Source: Sulfitobacter sp. HNIBRBA3233
Lineage (GTDB): Bacteria; Pseudomonadota; Alphaproteobacteria; Rhodobacterales; Rhodobacteraceae
Length of the DNA stretch: 64,000 nucleotides
Reading direction: 5' to 3'
Assembly: GCF_040149665.1 (NCBI RefSeq)
Contig: NZ_JBEFLP010000004.1
Span: forward strand, 89,799-153,798
A program made the translations under genes and the position numbers. Below the pieces are notes generated by a model, which saw only the letters and a program-made list of their open reading frames with translations, did no database searches and had not been told where the DNA came from. Below, one piece after another: positions 37,028 to 47,000 of this stretch (positions within the stretch are counted from its first letter, which is position 1; each line of letters starts with the position of its first letter).

Positions 37028-39133
37028 ATGAAGGATCCGAGGCCGTCGGACATTTTTTCAGCCGGACAGGTGCTGAACAATACATACGAAATCAAAGGGC
37101 TACTGGGGCGCGGCGGCACTGGCGAAGTGTATCTGGCGGTCAACCAGATCACCGAGCGCCTGTCGGCGATCAAGGCGCTGAACGCGCGGTTTTCCGGCAA
37201 TGCCGACTATCTGGAGCTGATGAAGCGCGAAGAGCAGATGCGCAACATCATGCACAATGCCGTCGTGCGCTATTCGGAATGTTCGCGCACCGACGACGGA
37301 CATGTGTTTCTGGTGATGGACTACGTCGACGGCGTGGCGCTGAGCGACCTGATGTTCGAGAGGCGGCTGAGCGATCAGGAACTGCTGATTGTCGCGCATA
37401 GGGTGCTGAGCGGGCTGGAGGCAACCCATGCACAGGGGATCGTGCACCGCGATCTCAGCCCCGATAACATCATCCTGCGCGACGGGGAGGCGGCGAAGGC
37501 CACGATCATCGACTTCGGCATCGCCAAGGATACCGCTGCAGGTGCGCGCACGATCGTGGGCACGAACTTTGCGGGCAAATACGAATATGCGGCCCCCGAA
37601 CAGCTTGATGGGAGGGCCGACTACCGCACCGATCTTTACGCGCTTGGCGCCTCGCTCCTGGCGGTGGCGCGGCGGGAGGTGCCGGACGTGGGCACCAACC
37701 CCGGCGAGGTCGTGCGCTTCAAGAAAGAACCTCTCGATACCTCGGGCCTCGACGCGCCGCTTCGCGATCTGGTCACGCTCTTGTGTGCACCCGATCCGGC
37801 GGATCGCCCCGAGACAGCGCGCGCGGCGCTGGACCAGTTGGACCGGTGGCTGAAGCCCGATACGCACCGCGCGTCGACCACGGTCACCCCGCGCAGGGGC
37901 GACGGGCAAAAGAAACCGGGCGGGCGAGGGCTCTTGTTCGCCGCGGTTGCGGTTGTTGTGATGGCAGGTGCAGCACTTGCGACGCTGTCGGGCGGATGGC
38001 TGACACCCGCGCTGCCGGTGGCATCGCCCTACACGCTGACCGCGACCTCGGGCGGCGGCGAGGGGACATTGGTCGGCCATGCACCGGATGCGGAGGCAGC
38101 GGCGCTCCTTTCCGCCGCCTACGCGGGCGCGAGTGGGCGCAGCGTGCCGGAGGATGCCCTGCAACTGGCCGATGGCGCGCCGGACCCGGACTGGCCTTCG
38201 GACATCGCCGACGTCCTGACCCTGATGGAGCCGATGAGCGACTGGCAGCTTGACGTGTCGGACCGCGATCTCAGCGTGACTGGCCTCGCACCGGACCGGA
38301 TGACACGGGACGCCACCCGCAACGCGCTTACCGACTGGGCCGCGCGCAGCGGCTTGCAGATCTCGCGCGAGATCCTCGCCGGGCCCGAAACGCTGGCAAC
38401 TGGGGCGCTGCGGCCGATCCTCGATGCGCAATCCACCTGCGGGCCGCTGACCGTTCTGGGCGACGACGCCGGTACTTTCGCAATGTACGACACCGTTACC
38501 GTGACCGGAGATGTCGCCAGCGCGAAAGACATACCAACGCTGGAGCAGGCGATATCCCCGATGATCGGAGAGCGGGACATACGCATGGAAGTAACCGTGC
38601 TGAACAGCGATCTCTGCGCGATCCGCGCAGTGCTGCCACCTGCCGCATCCGGAGCGGTATCGATCTGGCTGGGGCGCGGTGACACAGGAGAGCCCGCGCT
38701 GACCGGTGTTTTCAACACCGGAGACAATCCGGTGGTCGATATCCAGATGCCCGCGACGATAACGGATGCGTCGCTTTGGGTGATGGTGGTGGACAATACC
38801 GGAAAGGTTTTCAACATCCTGCCCAATATCAACCAGACAGAACATCTGGTCGACAATCTGGGGCAGGTCGCAAACGGCGTCAGGCGCATCCGTGTGCTCT
38901 GGCCCATCGCGGCCTTGCAGGAAGATCCCTCCCGCCTCGCCATCGAGGTGGATGCAGACAACTACGGCAAGTCAGAAATCGTCGCGATCCTGTCCCGCGA
39001 GAAGCTGTTCGACATGCGCAGGCCCCGTGATGAAAGCGTGAAATCGGTCGCCCAAGCGCTGGCGGAAGCGCTGGAAGGGCGCGAGGAGCAGATTCTCGGG
39101 GTGGCGGCACGGATCATCGATGCCCGCCCCTGA
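37028..39133 (+). CDS. ppkA: Transmembrane Ser/Thr protein kinase of the T6SS (PpkA-type)
   Basis: A 701-residue kinase (ATG 37028 with AAGGGA upstream; a TTG three bases earlier is also in frame). The kinase domain spans about 20-285, with glycine loop GRGGTGEV, Lys49, catalytic HRDLSPDN (Asp142) and DFGIAK (162-167). One membrane helix lies at about 301-322. The periplasmic half has BON-like segments with a cysteine pair and a C-terminal DUF4384-like domain (SLWVMVVDNTGKVFNILPN). The same order occurs in the TonB-like protein at 25601-27016. It probably senses the envelope and phosphorylates the FHA protein. It converges on the caspase-like gene with a six-base gap. Confidence 0.88.
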   Translation: MKDPRPSDIFSAGQVLNNTYEIKGLLGRGGTGEVYLAVNQITERLSAIKALNARFSGNADYLELMKREEQMRNIMHNAVVRYSECSRTDDGHVFLVMDYVDGVALSDLMFERRLSDQELLIVAHRVLSGLEATHAQGIVHRDLSPDNIILRDGEAAKATIIDFGIAKDTAAGARTIVGTNFAGKYEYAAPEQLDGRADYRTDLYALGASLLAVARREVPDVGTNPGEVVRFKKEPLDTSGLDAPLRDLVTLLCAPDPADRPETARAALDQLDRWLKPDTHRASTTVTPRRGDGQKKPGGRGLLFAAVAVVVMAGAALATLSGGWLTPALPVASPYTLTATSGGGEGTLVGHAPDAEAAALLSAAYAGASGRSVPEDALQLADGAPDPDWPSDIADVLTLMEPMSDWQLDVSDRDLSVTGLAPDRMTRDATRNALTDWAARSGLQISREILAGPETLATGALRPILDAQSTCGPLTVLGDDAGTFAMYDTVTVTGDVASAKDIPTLEQAISPMIGERDIRMEVTVLNSDLCAIRAVLPPAASGAVSIWLGRGDTGEPALTGVFNTGDNPVVDIQMPATITDASLWVMVVDNTGKVFNILPNINQTEHLVDNLGQVANGVRRIRVLWPIAALQEDPSRLAIEVDADNYGKSEIVAILSREKLFDMRRPRDESVKSVAQALAEALEGREEQILGVAARIIDARP

Positions 39134-39139
39134 CGGCGA

Positions 39140-41056
39140 TCAGTTCAGCACCGCCGCGTTGAACCCGCCGTTGCGCCACTTGGTCAGCGCGGCGGTAAAG
39201 TTCGCCCCCGGCAGGCCGTCGATCTCTGCGGCATAATACCCCGCCTCCTTCAGAACACCCTGCACCGCGCGGATCGTATCGCGCGACCATTGGTCGGGCA
39301 GGTCCGTCAACTGGCGCAGCACTTCGCCCCGGTCCTCGGCGGCCCCGCGCAGCAGCATGATCGCGGCCTTGTCGGGGTCACGCGGCACGCCCCTGCCCTC
39401 GTCCAGAAGGATCGCCGCAGCGCGGTATCCTTCGGGCTCTCCATCACGCGCGGCGCGCTGAAAATACGCAAGCGCGTCAGAAGGATCATCCACCGCGCCG
39501 TCCTGCGCCAGAACGCCGAGGTTGAAGGTCGCCTTGGCCGATCCTTCCTCGGATGCCCTTTTGAGAAGGGCGATGGCGCGCGCAGGCTCTGCCGGCACCG
39601 TCGTGCCTTCCAGCAATGTGATGGCGAGATTGATCATCGCATCATGGCTGCCCCCCTCTGCCGCCCGCTCGTAGAGCTCCAGCGCCCGCTCGACATCCAT
39701 CGGGACGGCGGTGCCCCTTTCAGTCAGTTGCGCGAGGCTGACCATGGCGCGCAGATCACCACGGTCCGCCGCGTTGCGATAAAGCACGACCGCGCGTTCC
39801 AGATCACCGGTCGCCGCCGTGGCGCGGGCCAGAAGTGCCACATAGTGCGGCAGTTCGGGCTGGCGCGAGGCCGCAGCGCTGCACGCCTGAATCGCCGCGA
39901 CCGCGTTCTGTTGCAGTCGCGAGAACGGCACGCCGCGGTTTTCGGCCGTGGCATCACGCGGATGCGTGGCAAGCCGTTCGCAGATCTTGCCCGGTGTCGC
40001 GTCTTCAGGACGCGGCAGATTGCCCAGCAGCCGTGCCGCCTCCGCGCTGTTCGGCGCGTCCGGGTAGCGTTCGAGGTAAAGCTCCAGCAGCGGGCGCATC
40101 CGGCTGCGCTGTGCCAGTTCCCACAGGCGCTCTGCACGGTCCACGCCACCCGATCCCTCCAGCGAGCGTGTTCTGGTGCCGGTTTCCAGAAACGCCATTG
40201 CTTCTTCGGTATGCGCGCCGGTGGGGTAGCGCTCCATGTACAGCGACAGAAGGTCGGGGTCGCGTTCGTCCACCGCAATCTGGTAGAGCATGCTTTCCTC
40301 GGAAATCGTAGGCGGGCTGATGTTGAACTGGAAATTGCGCGTCAGCGACGAATTCTCCCACGGGATCTGCTTGCCCCCCGTCGCCGCCAGCACATCGCGG
40401 CGCACACCGATCATCATCTGCGCCACGTCCTGACCGGGGGTATAGAGATGGTGCAGCATCGCTTCCGTGAAGAAACTGTTTCTGCCAAGGCCGTCGTAGG
40501 CCACGTTGTCGGGCTGTGTGGCATAGGAGAACAGGAAATTCGCCTCGGTTCCCACCCGCGCAAGACCGCTGCCGACGCGCGGATCATCGACCGCGCCGAA
40601 GGGGTTGTCGCGACAGGCGTCCAGAAACACCAGCTTCACGCCCTGCGACCGCTCCATCGCGCGCAAGAGCGCATCCAGCCCCAGTGTCTGGTCCACAAGA
40701 TCCGCGGCTGAGGCAATCGCGGCATCGGTCGGAACAAGATAGTTGCGCCCGTCGATCTGGAACCCGTGACCCGCATAATAGAGCAGCACCACGTCCGCAT
40801 CTTCCGCACGCGCGCCAAAATCATCGATCAGGCGCGCGAACCTTTCGCGCGTGGCGTCGATCTCGAGCATGACCTCGAATCCCAGCCCTTCGAGGGCCAC
40901 CGAGATATCGAGGGCGTCGTTCTTCGGATTCTCCAAAGCCGCGATGCGGGCGTAATCAGAATTGCCCACCACCAGCGCCAACCGCGTTTCGGCGCTGGCA
41001 GCACCGGCGACAAGCGCCGCCCAGAGGACAAACAGACCTGCAAGAACACGCATCAT
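39140..41056 (-). CDS. Secreted caspase-like (peptidase C14) protein with Sel1 repeats and peptidoglycan-binding end
   Basis: A 638-residue protein. A signal peptide (residues 1-22, ending AASA) precedes a caspase-like domain (about 23-230) with both catalytic residues: His97 in LYYAGHGFQ and Cys148 in FLDACRDNPFG. TPR/Sel1-type repeats cover about 385-560 (for example VERALELYERAAEGGSHDAM). The end (about 585-625: VQGVLKEAGYYAAEIDG) resembles a peptidoglycan-binding domain. It begins four bases after the tpsA stop, so it is the third gene of the TPS operon. Its substrate is unknown; processing or quality control of TpsA is one inference. Confidence 0.82.
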   Translation of the reverse strand: MMRVLAGLFVLWAALVAGAASAETRLALVVGNSDYARIAALENPKNDALDISVALEGLGFEVMLEIDATRERFARLIDDFGARAEDADVVLLYYAGHGFQIDGRNYLVPTDAAIASAADLVDQTLGLDALLRAMERSQGVKLVFLDACRDNPFGAVDDPRVGSGLARVGTEANFLFSYATQPDNVAYDGLGRNSFFTEAMLHHLYTPGQDVAQMMIGVRRDVLAATGGKQIPWENSSLTRNFQFNISPPTISEESMLYQIAVDERDPDLLSLYMERYPTGAHTEEAMAFLETGTRTRSLEGSGGVDRAERLWELAQRSRMRPLLELYLERYPDAPNSAEAARLLGNLPRPEDATPGKICERLATHPRDATAENRGVPFSRLQQNAVAAIQACSAAASRQPELPHYVALLARATAATGDLERAVVLYRNAADRGDLRAMVSLAQLTERGTAVPMDVERALELYERAAEGGSHDAMINLAITLLEGTTVPAEPARAIALLKRASEEGSAKATFNLGVLAQDGAVDDPSDALAYFQRAARDGEPEGYRAAAILLDEGRGVPRDPDKAAIMLLRGAAEDRGEVLRQLTDLPDQWSRDTIRAVQGVLKEAGYYAAEIDGLPGANFTAALTKWRNGGFNAAVLN

Positions 41057-41060
41057 TGCA

Positions 41061-44000
41061 TCACAGGCCCGTGGCGCGGCTCAGCTCGATACCGACGCTG
41101 TCGACCGCTGCGGCAACCGTGGTGATCGTCGCACGCTGGACCGACGCAAGTTCGGGATCATCCACCCGCACGAAGGCGATGGATTTGCGGATTTCGGCGG
41201 CGGCCGTGTCCAGTGCGGCCCGCGCTTCGCTGGCGGCATCACGGCGGATCTGGTCACGCTGCGCATCTGTCGTGGCGGCGGCAAGCCTGCTTTGGGCACG
41301 GCTGCGCGCCGCATTCACGTTCTGCCGCGCATCGCGGACGATGCGTGCAACATCCTGCATGCCGGGCGGCAGATCGGTCGCGATCTCGTCCAACTCGTTC
41401 GCGAAATCATCCAAAGCATCCGACAGACAGGCAAGGTACCGGTCCACATCCCCCGAAATCTCGGCACAGGAACCCGACGCCAGTTCAAGCGTGCCGGCGA
41501 TTTCCTGAACGGTTTCCAGCGTCTCGCGCGCGTCCGACAGGGCTGCGGCGGTGGCGGGTGTGCCGCCACCCGATCCGTTGCCCAGGCCCGCCGGTCCACT
41601 CTCCTCCCCGATCGACAGCGATAGCGTGATCCGGTCTGCCGGATTCGGCAGCGTGAAGACCGGGGCCACCTCTGGCCGGAAAATCGGCGCCTCCGCTTCC
41701 TCTTCGGCTTCCAGAACCGTCAGGGCGCCATCGGTAAAGGTGATCGCGTAGTTCTCCAGCCGGTCCCCCTCTGCGGCAAGGACTTCGATGGCAAAGGGGC
41801 TGTCGGTTGCCGTTGCTTCCACCGCGGCCCCCTCACTGAAGAGCGTCACACTGTCGACAATGTCGGACAGCAGCAGACCACGGGCGGTGAATTCGGTTCC
41901 GTCAAAGGCGACTGCCTCGCCCTCCGTTTTCGTCCTGTCGTCGGCGGTGATCTCCAAAGCCGCCGGATCGACCGTGAGCGCACCGTTCGCAAGGCTGATG
42001 TCGTAATTCTGCAAACCGGTGCCTGACGGCGCGGCCCCCGTGATGGCGTAGGGGCTGCCCGCCACTTCCGCTTCAGCCGCAGCGCCGTCCGAGGCGATGG
42101 TGATCGTGTCGAGACTGTCCGCGAAGAACAGCTCCCCGCCGGTGATGGCGAACTCCGTGCCGTCAAAGGTCAGCCCCGCGCCGTAGGTCTTGCGCGCGTC
42201 GTTTACCGTCACTTCCAGCGTGGCGGGATCGACAGTGAGCGCACCATCCACGAAGTCGATGCTGTAGTTCCCGATCCGCGTGCCGGTGACCGGCGCGGAC
42301 CCGGTGATCGCATAAGGGCTGCCCGCCACTTCCGCCTCCGCCGCAGCGCCGTCCGAGGCGATGGTGATCGTGTCGAGGCTGTCCGCAAAGAACAACTCGC
42401 CGCCGGTGATGGCGAACTCGGTGCCGTCAAAGGTCAGACCCGTGCCATAGGTCTTGCGCGCGTCACTCACCGTGACTTCCAGCGCGGCGGGATCGACCGT
42501 GAGCGCACCGTCCACGAAGTCGATGCTGTAGTTCCCGATCCGCGTGCCGGTGACCGGCGCGGATCCTGTGATCGCGTAGGGGCTGCCCGCCACCTCCGCC
42601 TCCGCCGCAGCACCCGCCGAGGCGATGGTGATCGTGTCGAGGCTGTCCGCAAAGAACAGCTCCCCGCCGGTGATGGCGAACTCGGTGCCGTCAAAGGTCA
42701 GCCCTGTGCCGTAGGTCTTGCGCGCGTCGTTTACCGTCACTTCCAGCGCCGCGGGATCGACCGTGAGCGCGCCTTCCACGAAGTCGATGCTGTAGTTCCC
42801 GATCCGCGTGCCGGTGACCGGCGCGGACCCCGTGATCGCGTAGGGGCTGCCCGCCACTTCCGCCTCCGCCGCAGCGCCCGCCGAAGCGATGCTGATCGTG
42901 TCGAGGCTGTCCGCAAAGAAAAGCTCGCCGCCGGTTATGGCAAACTCCGTGCCGTCGAAAGACAGCCCCGTGCCGTAGGTCTTGCGCGCGTCACTCACCG
43001 TCACTTCCAGAGGGGCTGGATCGACCGTGAGCGCACCTTCCACGAAGTCGATGCTGTAGTTCCCGATCCGCGTGCCGGTGACCGGTGCGGATCCGGTGAT
43101 CGCGTAGGGGCTACCCGCCACTTCCGCTTCAGCCGCAGCACCCGCCGAGGCGATGGTGATCGTGTCGAGGCTGTCCGCAAAGAACAGCTCGCCGCCGGTG
43201 ATGGCGAATTCGGTGCCGTCAAAGGTCAGCCCCGCGCCGTAGGTCTTGCGCGCGTCGTTTACCGTCACTTCCAGCGTGGCGGGATCGACAGTGAGCGCAC
43301 CATCCACGAAGTCGATGCTGTAGTTCCCGATCCGCGTGCCGGTGACCGGCGCGGACCCGGTGATCGCATAAGGGCTGCCCGCCACTTCCGCCTCCGCCGC
43401 AGCGCCGTCCGAGGCGATGGTGATCGTGTCGAGGCTGTCCGCAAAGAACAACTCGCCGCCGGTGATGGCGAACTCGGTGCCGTCAAAGGTCAGACCCGTG
43501 CCATAGGTCTTGCGCGCGTCACTCACCGTGACTTCCAGCGCGGCGGGATCGACCGTGAGCGCACCGTCCACGAAGTCGATGCTGTAGTTCCCGATCCGCG
43601 TGCCGGTGACCGGCGCGGATCCTGTGATCGCGTAGGGGCTGCCCGCCACCTCCGCCTCCGCCGCAGCACCCGCCGAGGCGATGGTGATCGTGTCGAGGCT
43701 GTCCGCAAAGAATAGCTCCCCGCCGGTGATGGCGAACTCGGTGCCGTCAAAGGTCAGCCCTGTGCCGTAGGTCTTGCGCGCGTCGTTTACCGTCACTTCC
43801 AGCGGCGCCGGTGTGATGTCGGCCGACCCGCTGAGTGCGACGACGGCGTAGGTTTCGGCTGCGGAGCTTGTCAGCGGCGTTGTATCCACCGTGAAGCTGC
43901 GGGTGCCGACGGTGTTGTCGGGGAAGGTGAGCGTCTGGAAGATCGGGGATGTGTCCAGTGTCTCGCCCGCATCGGCAAAAACATAGGCGGACGGCCCGCC

Positions 44001-47000
44001 GGTGACGGATCCTGTCGCAGTTGCATCGGGTGTCTCGCCGTAGACAAGGGCAAGCGGGTCAGGCTCTGCGAAGACAACGCGATCGATGCTGTAGATCGAC
44101 GGATAGCGCCCCGAAGCGCCCGGTGCCCAGACGGTGAAATCCCACCCGTCGGCGGTCGCGCGGTCAAAGAATGCGTCGGTATCCTGAAGCTCTGCCGTTG
44201 AAAGACCAAGGCCAACGCCGGTGCCCGGCGGGTTGGTACGGCCGTAGGCGTCTTCGTCCCAGTAGGAATTGACGACGTTGGTCGTAGGCGCCGATGTGAC
44301 GAGATCGCGGTCGTAGAAGCCCACCAGCCCCTCGACACCCGGATCACCGGCGCCGCCCACGGTGACAGTACTTGCCCCGAGGGAGGTGATGATGGCGCCG
44401 CCAGTGGAGCCGCCCACCAGCGATCCGATCCCCAGCGGCGCGCCGGAATTGTCGGTCAGGGCGCCGGTCGAATAACTGTCCGTGATCGTACCGCCTTCAT
44501 TGGCACCGGTGTGCCCGCCGACGACCGACACGACCTCGGCCGCGGCCTGATTGTCGACCGGCCCGCGCGCGGCGGTCCGTGTCATGGCGCCCTCGTTGAG
44601 ACCGGCAAAGCCGCCTGTCGCGGTTCCGTAGGTATCGGGGACAGGTTCAACCCCGAACGACGGCATCCGCAGGGTGACGCTGCTGTTGGAATAGGCGTCC
44701 TCTATCGAGCCCGCATTGCCACCGACAAAGCCGCCGACCACACCTTCGAGGTTGGTGGTATAGCTCACCGGACCGGTCGCAAATGCGACAGAAATATCGC
44801 CTTCCGGGCTGCCTTCGGTCACCGCCTCGTTATAGCCGGCAAACCCGCCAACGAAGGAATTGACCAGTTCTGACGTAACCGTGACCGCCCCCGTGGCCGA
44901 GGCGTCGGTCATCGGGCCGGCGTTCACACCGACCAGACCGCCGATATAGGAAGACAGCGTTGCTTCCTCGGCGGAGAGGTTGGAGACCGTGACGTCCCCC
45001 GTTGCCGAAAGCCGCTCTGCACGCCGCGTTGCGGTCCCCTGATTGCGGCCAATCAGACCGCCCACGGCAACCCGCGCGCCCTCGGCATTTACGGTAACAG
45101 CGCCGGACGCGCTGGCATCCGCGGTCGAGCCGATGCTGCGCCCGATCAATCCCCCTGCGGCGACCTCGCTTGAACCGGTGCCGGTAACGCTCACCGTTGT
45201 CGAGCTTGAAGAGTTGGCGATCCCTTCGACCGAATTATTTTCGCCCGCAAGGCCACCGATGTAGAGCGGACCACCATTGGCGGTGGCGCTGACCGAACCG
45301 GTGGCGCCGACACCCACCATGGTGCCGCCGTTGATGCCGACCGCGCCGCCGACCGAGCGGTTCGCCAGCGTCGTGCCGCCTTCGGTGATGGCTGCGTTCA
45401 CCGTGCTGTTGGAAATCGTGCCGAGGAAGTTGCGCCCGACAAGACCGCCGATAGCGTTGCTCAGATCGCTTTCGCTTTCAATGGCGACGCTGCCGTCGAA
45501 GTTGCTGTTGCTGAGCGTGGACCCGGCCCCGCGCAATTCGCCGACCAGACCGCCGAAATTGCCCGAGCCGAACAGGCTGAGCGTTCCGTTCACATCCACG
45601 TTGTCGATCGTCGTATCCACCGACAGGCCGGACAGGATGCCGACGCTGCTGTCACCGGCAACATTCGCGTTATTCAAGGTCAGATTCGTGATCGTTGCGC
45701 CGCTGGTCTCGCCGAACAGCCCCGCGATCTCGGAGGTCAAAACCGTCAGGTCGTCGATGCTGTTCCCCTGCCCGTCGAGTGACCCGGTAAAGGCCCCTAC
45801 CGGGGCGCTGATCGGATCGAACCCGAGGCCAAGCTGCCACTGGTCGGTGCCCGCCGCGTCAATCGTGCCGGCCAGGGCGAAACTTTGCGAAGACAGGCCA
45901 TCGGATCCCATCCCCTGAAGTCCGAAGGCATCCGTCAGCAAATATGGATCGCCATCCACGCCGCTTCCGCCCATGGCCCGCAGGAAGCTGGTGCCGATCG
46001 CCCCCGACAGCGCGAAATCACGCGCGCTGAATCCGGGCAAGGTCGCCCCCAGCTGCTGCCAGTCTCCATTGAACAAGCGGAAAGTATCCACGTTGATCTC
46101 GCCCGCAGCAGCGGTGGTCAATGTGCCATCCGCCGTCAGTTCCAACCCTCCGGACGGGGCGGTGATCCCGTCATTGAAGACGATATCGTTGTCCGCGATC
46201 ATACCGAGGGTAAAACCGCTCGCCCAGGCGACCTCGGCGTTGACGGTGATGTTTCCGGCATCCGAAAGGTCGATATCTTCGGTTGTCAGCGTGACGTTAC
46301 CGGACTCGAGGTTTCTGGAAAGGACCGCGACATCGACGAAGGACGCACCGGGATCACTGTCAGTGGTATCGATGTTCAGATTGCGCGGATCGAGAAGAAG
46401 CTGGCCCGCAGCACCCGCCGGAGCGCGGCTATCGACAAGGCCGGAAAAGGCCAGCGTGTCCTTGCCCGACACCTCGACAAAGCCGCCGTCACCGCCCAGA
46501 TCGCCTCCGCGCGCCGAAATCGTACCCGCGAACTCGGTCCGCTCGTCGGACCACAGGATCACGCGGCCACCGTCGCCCATGCTCCAGGCATCGGCGGTGA
46601 TGGTCGTTTCGGCATCGACCCCGAGGTAGAGTGCGGTCGGCAGCCCGTCGCTGCCACGCAGCGCCCCGCCGATGCGGATCACGCCGCCCCCTTCCGGGCC
46701 GCTTGCGTCGATGCTTGCCCCGGCCAGATCGATCTGCCGACCGATGATCGTCACGTCACCGCCGCCGCGCCGTGCGAGCGGCCGCGGCGATTCAGCCACC
46801 ACGATCGCCGGTCTGCGCGGTGCCTTGGCGCGCGTCGTGACGCGGCCCGAAACCGTGACGCGCCCTCCCGCGCCGCCGCCCAGCGTGATCACGCCGTTGC
46901 GCACGGACACCGACCGCGCCTCGGCCACGCCGGACAGGTTGATGGCGTGGCGGGCCGCATGGCGGGCGGTCGCCGCGCGCATTTCGATGCTGCCGCCCTC

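Noticed and set aside
41958..43802. Regularly spaced repeats considered as a CRISPR-like array
   Set aside because: Units are 264 bp, in frame and wholly inside the tpsA coding sequence; they code MBG domains.
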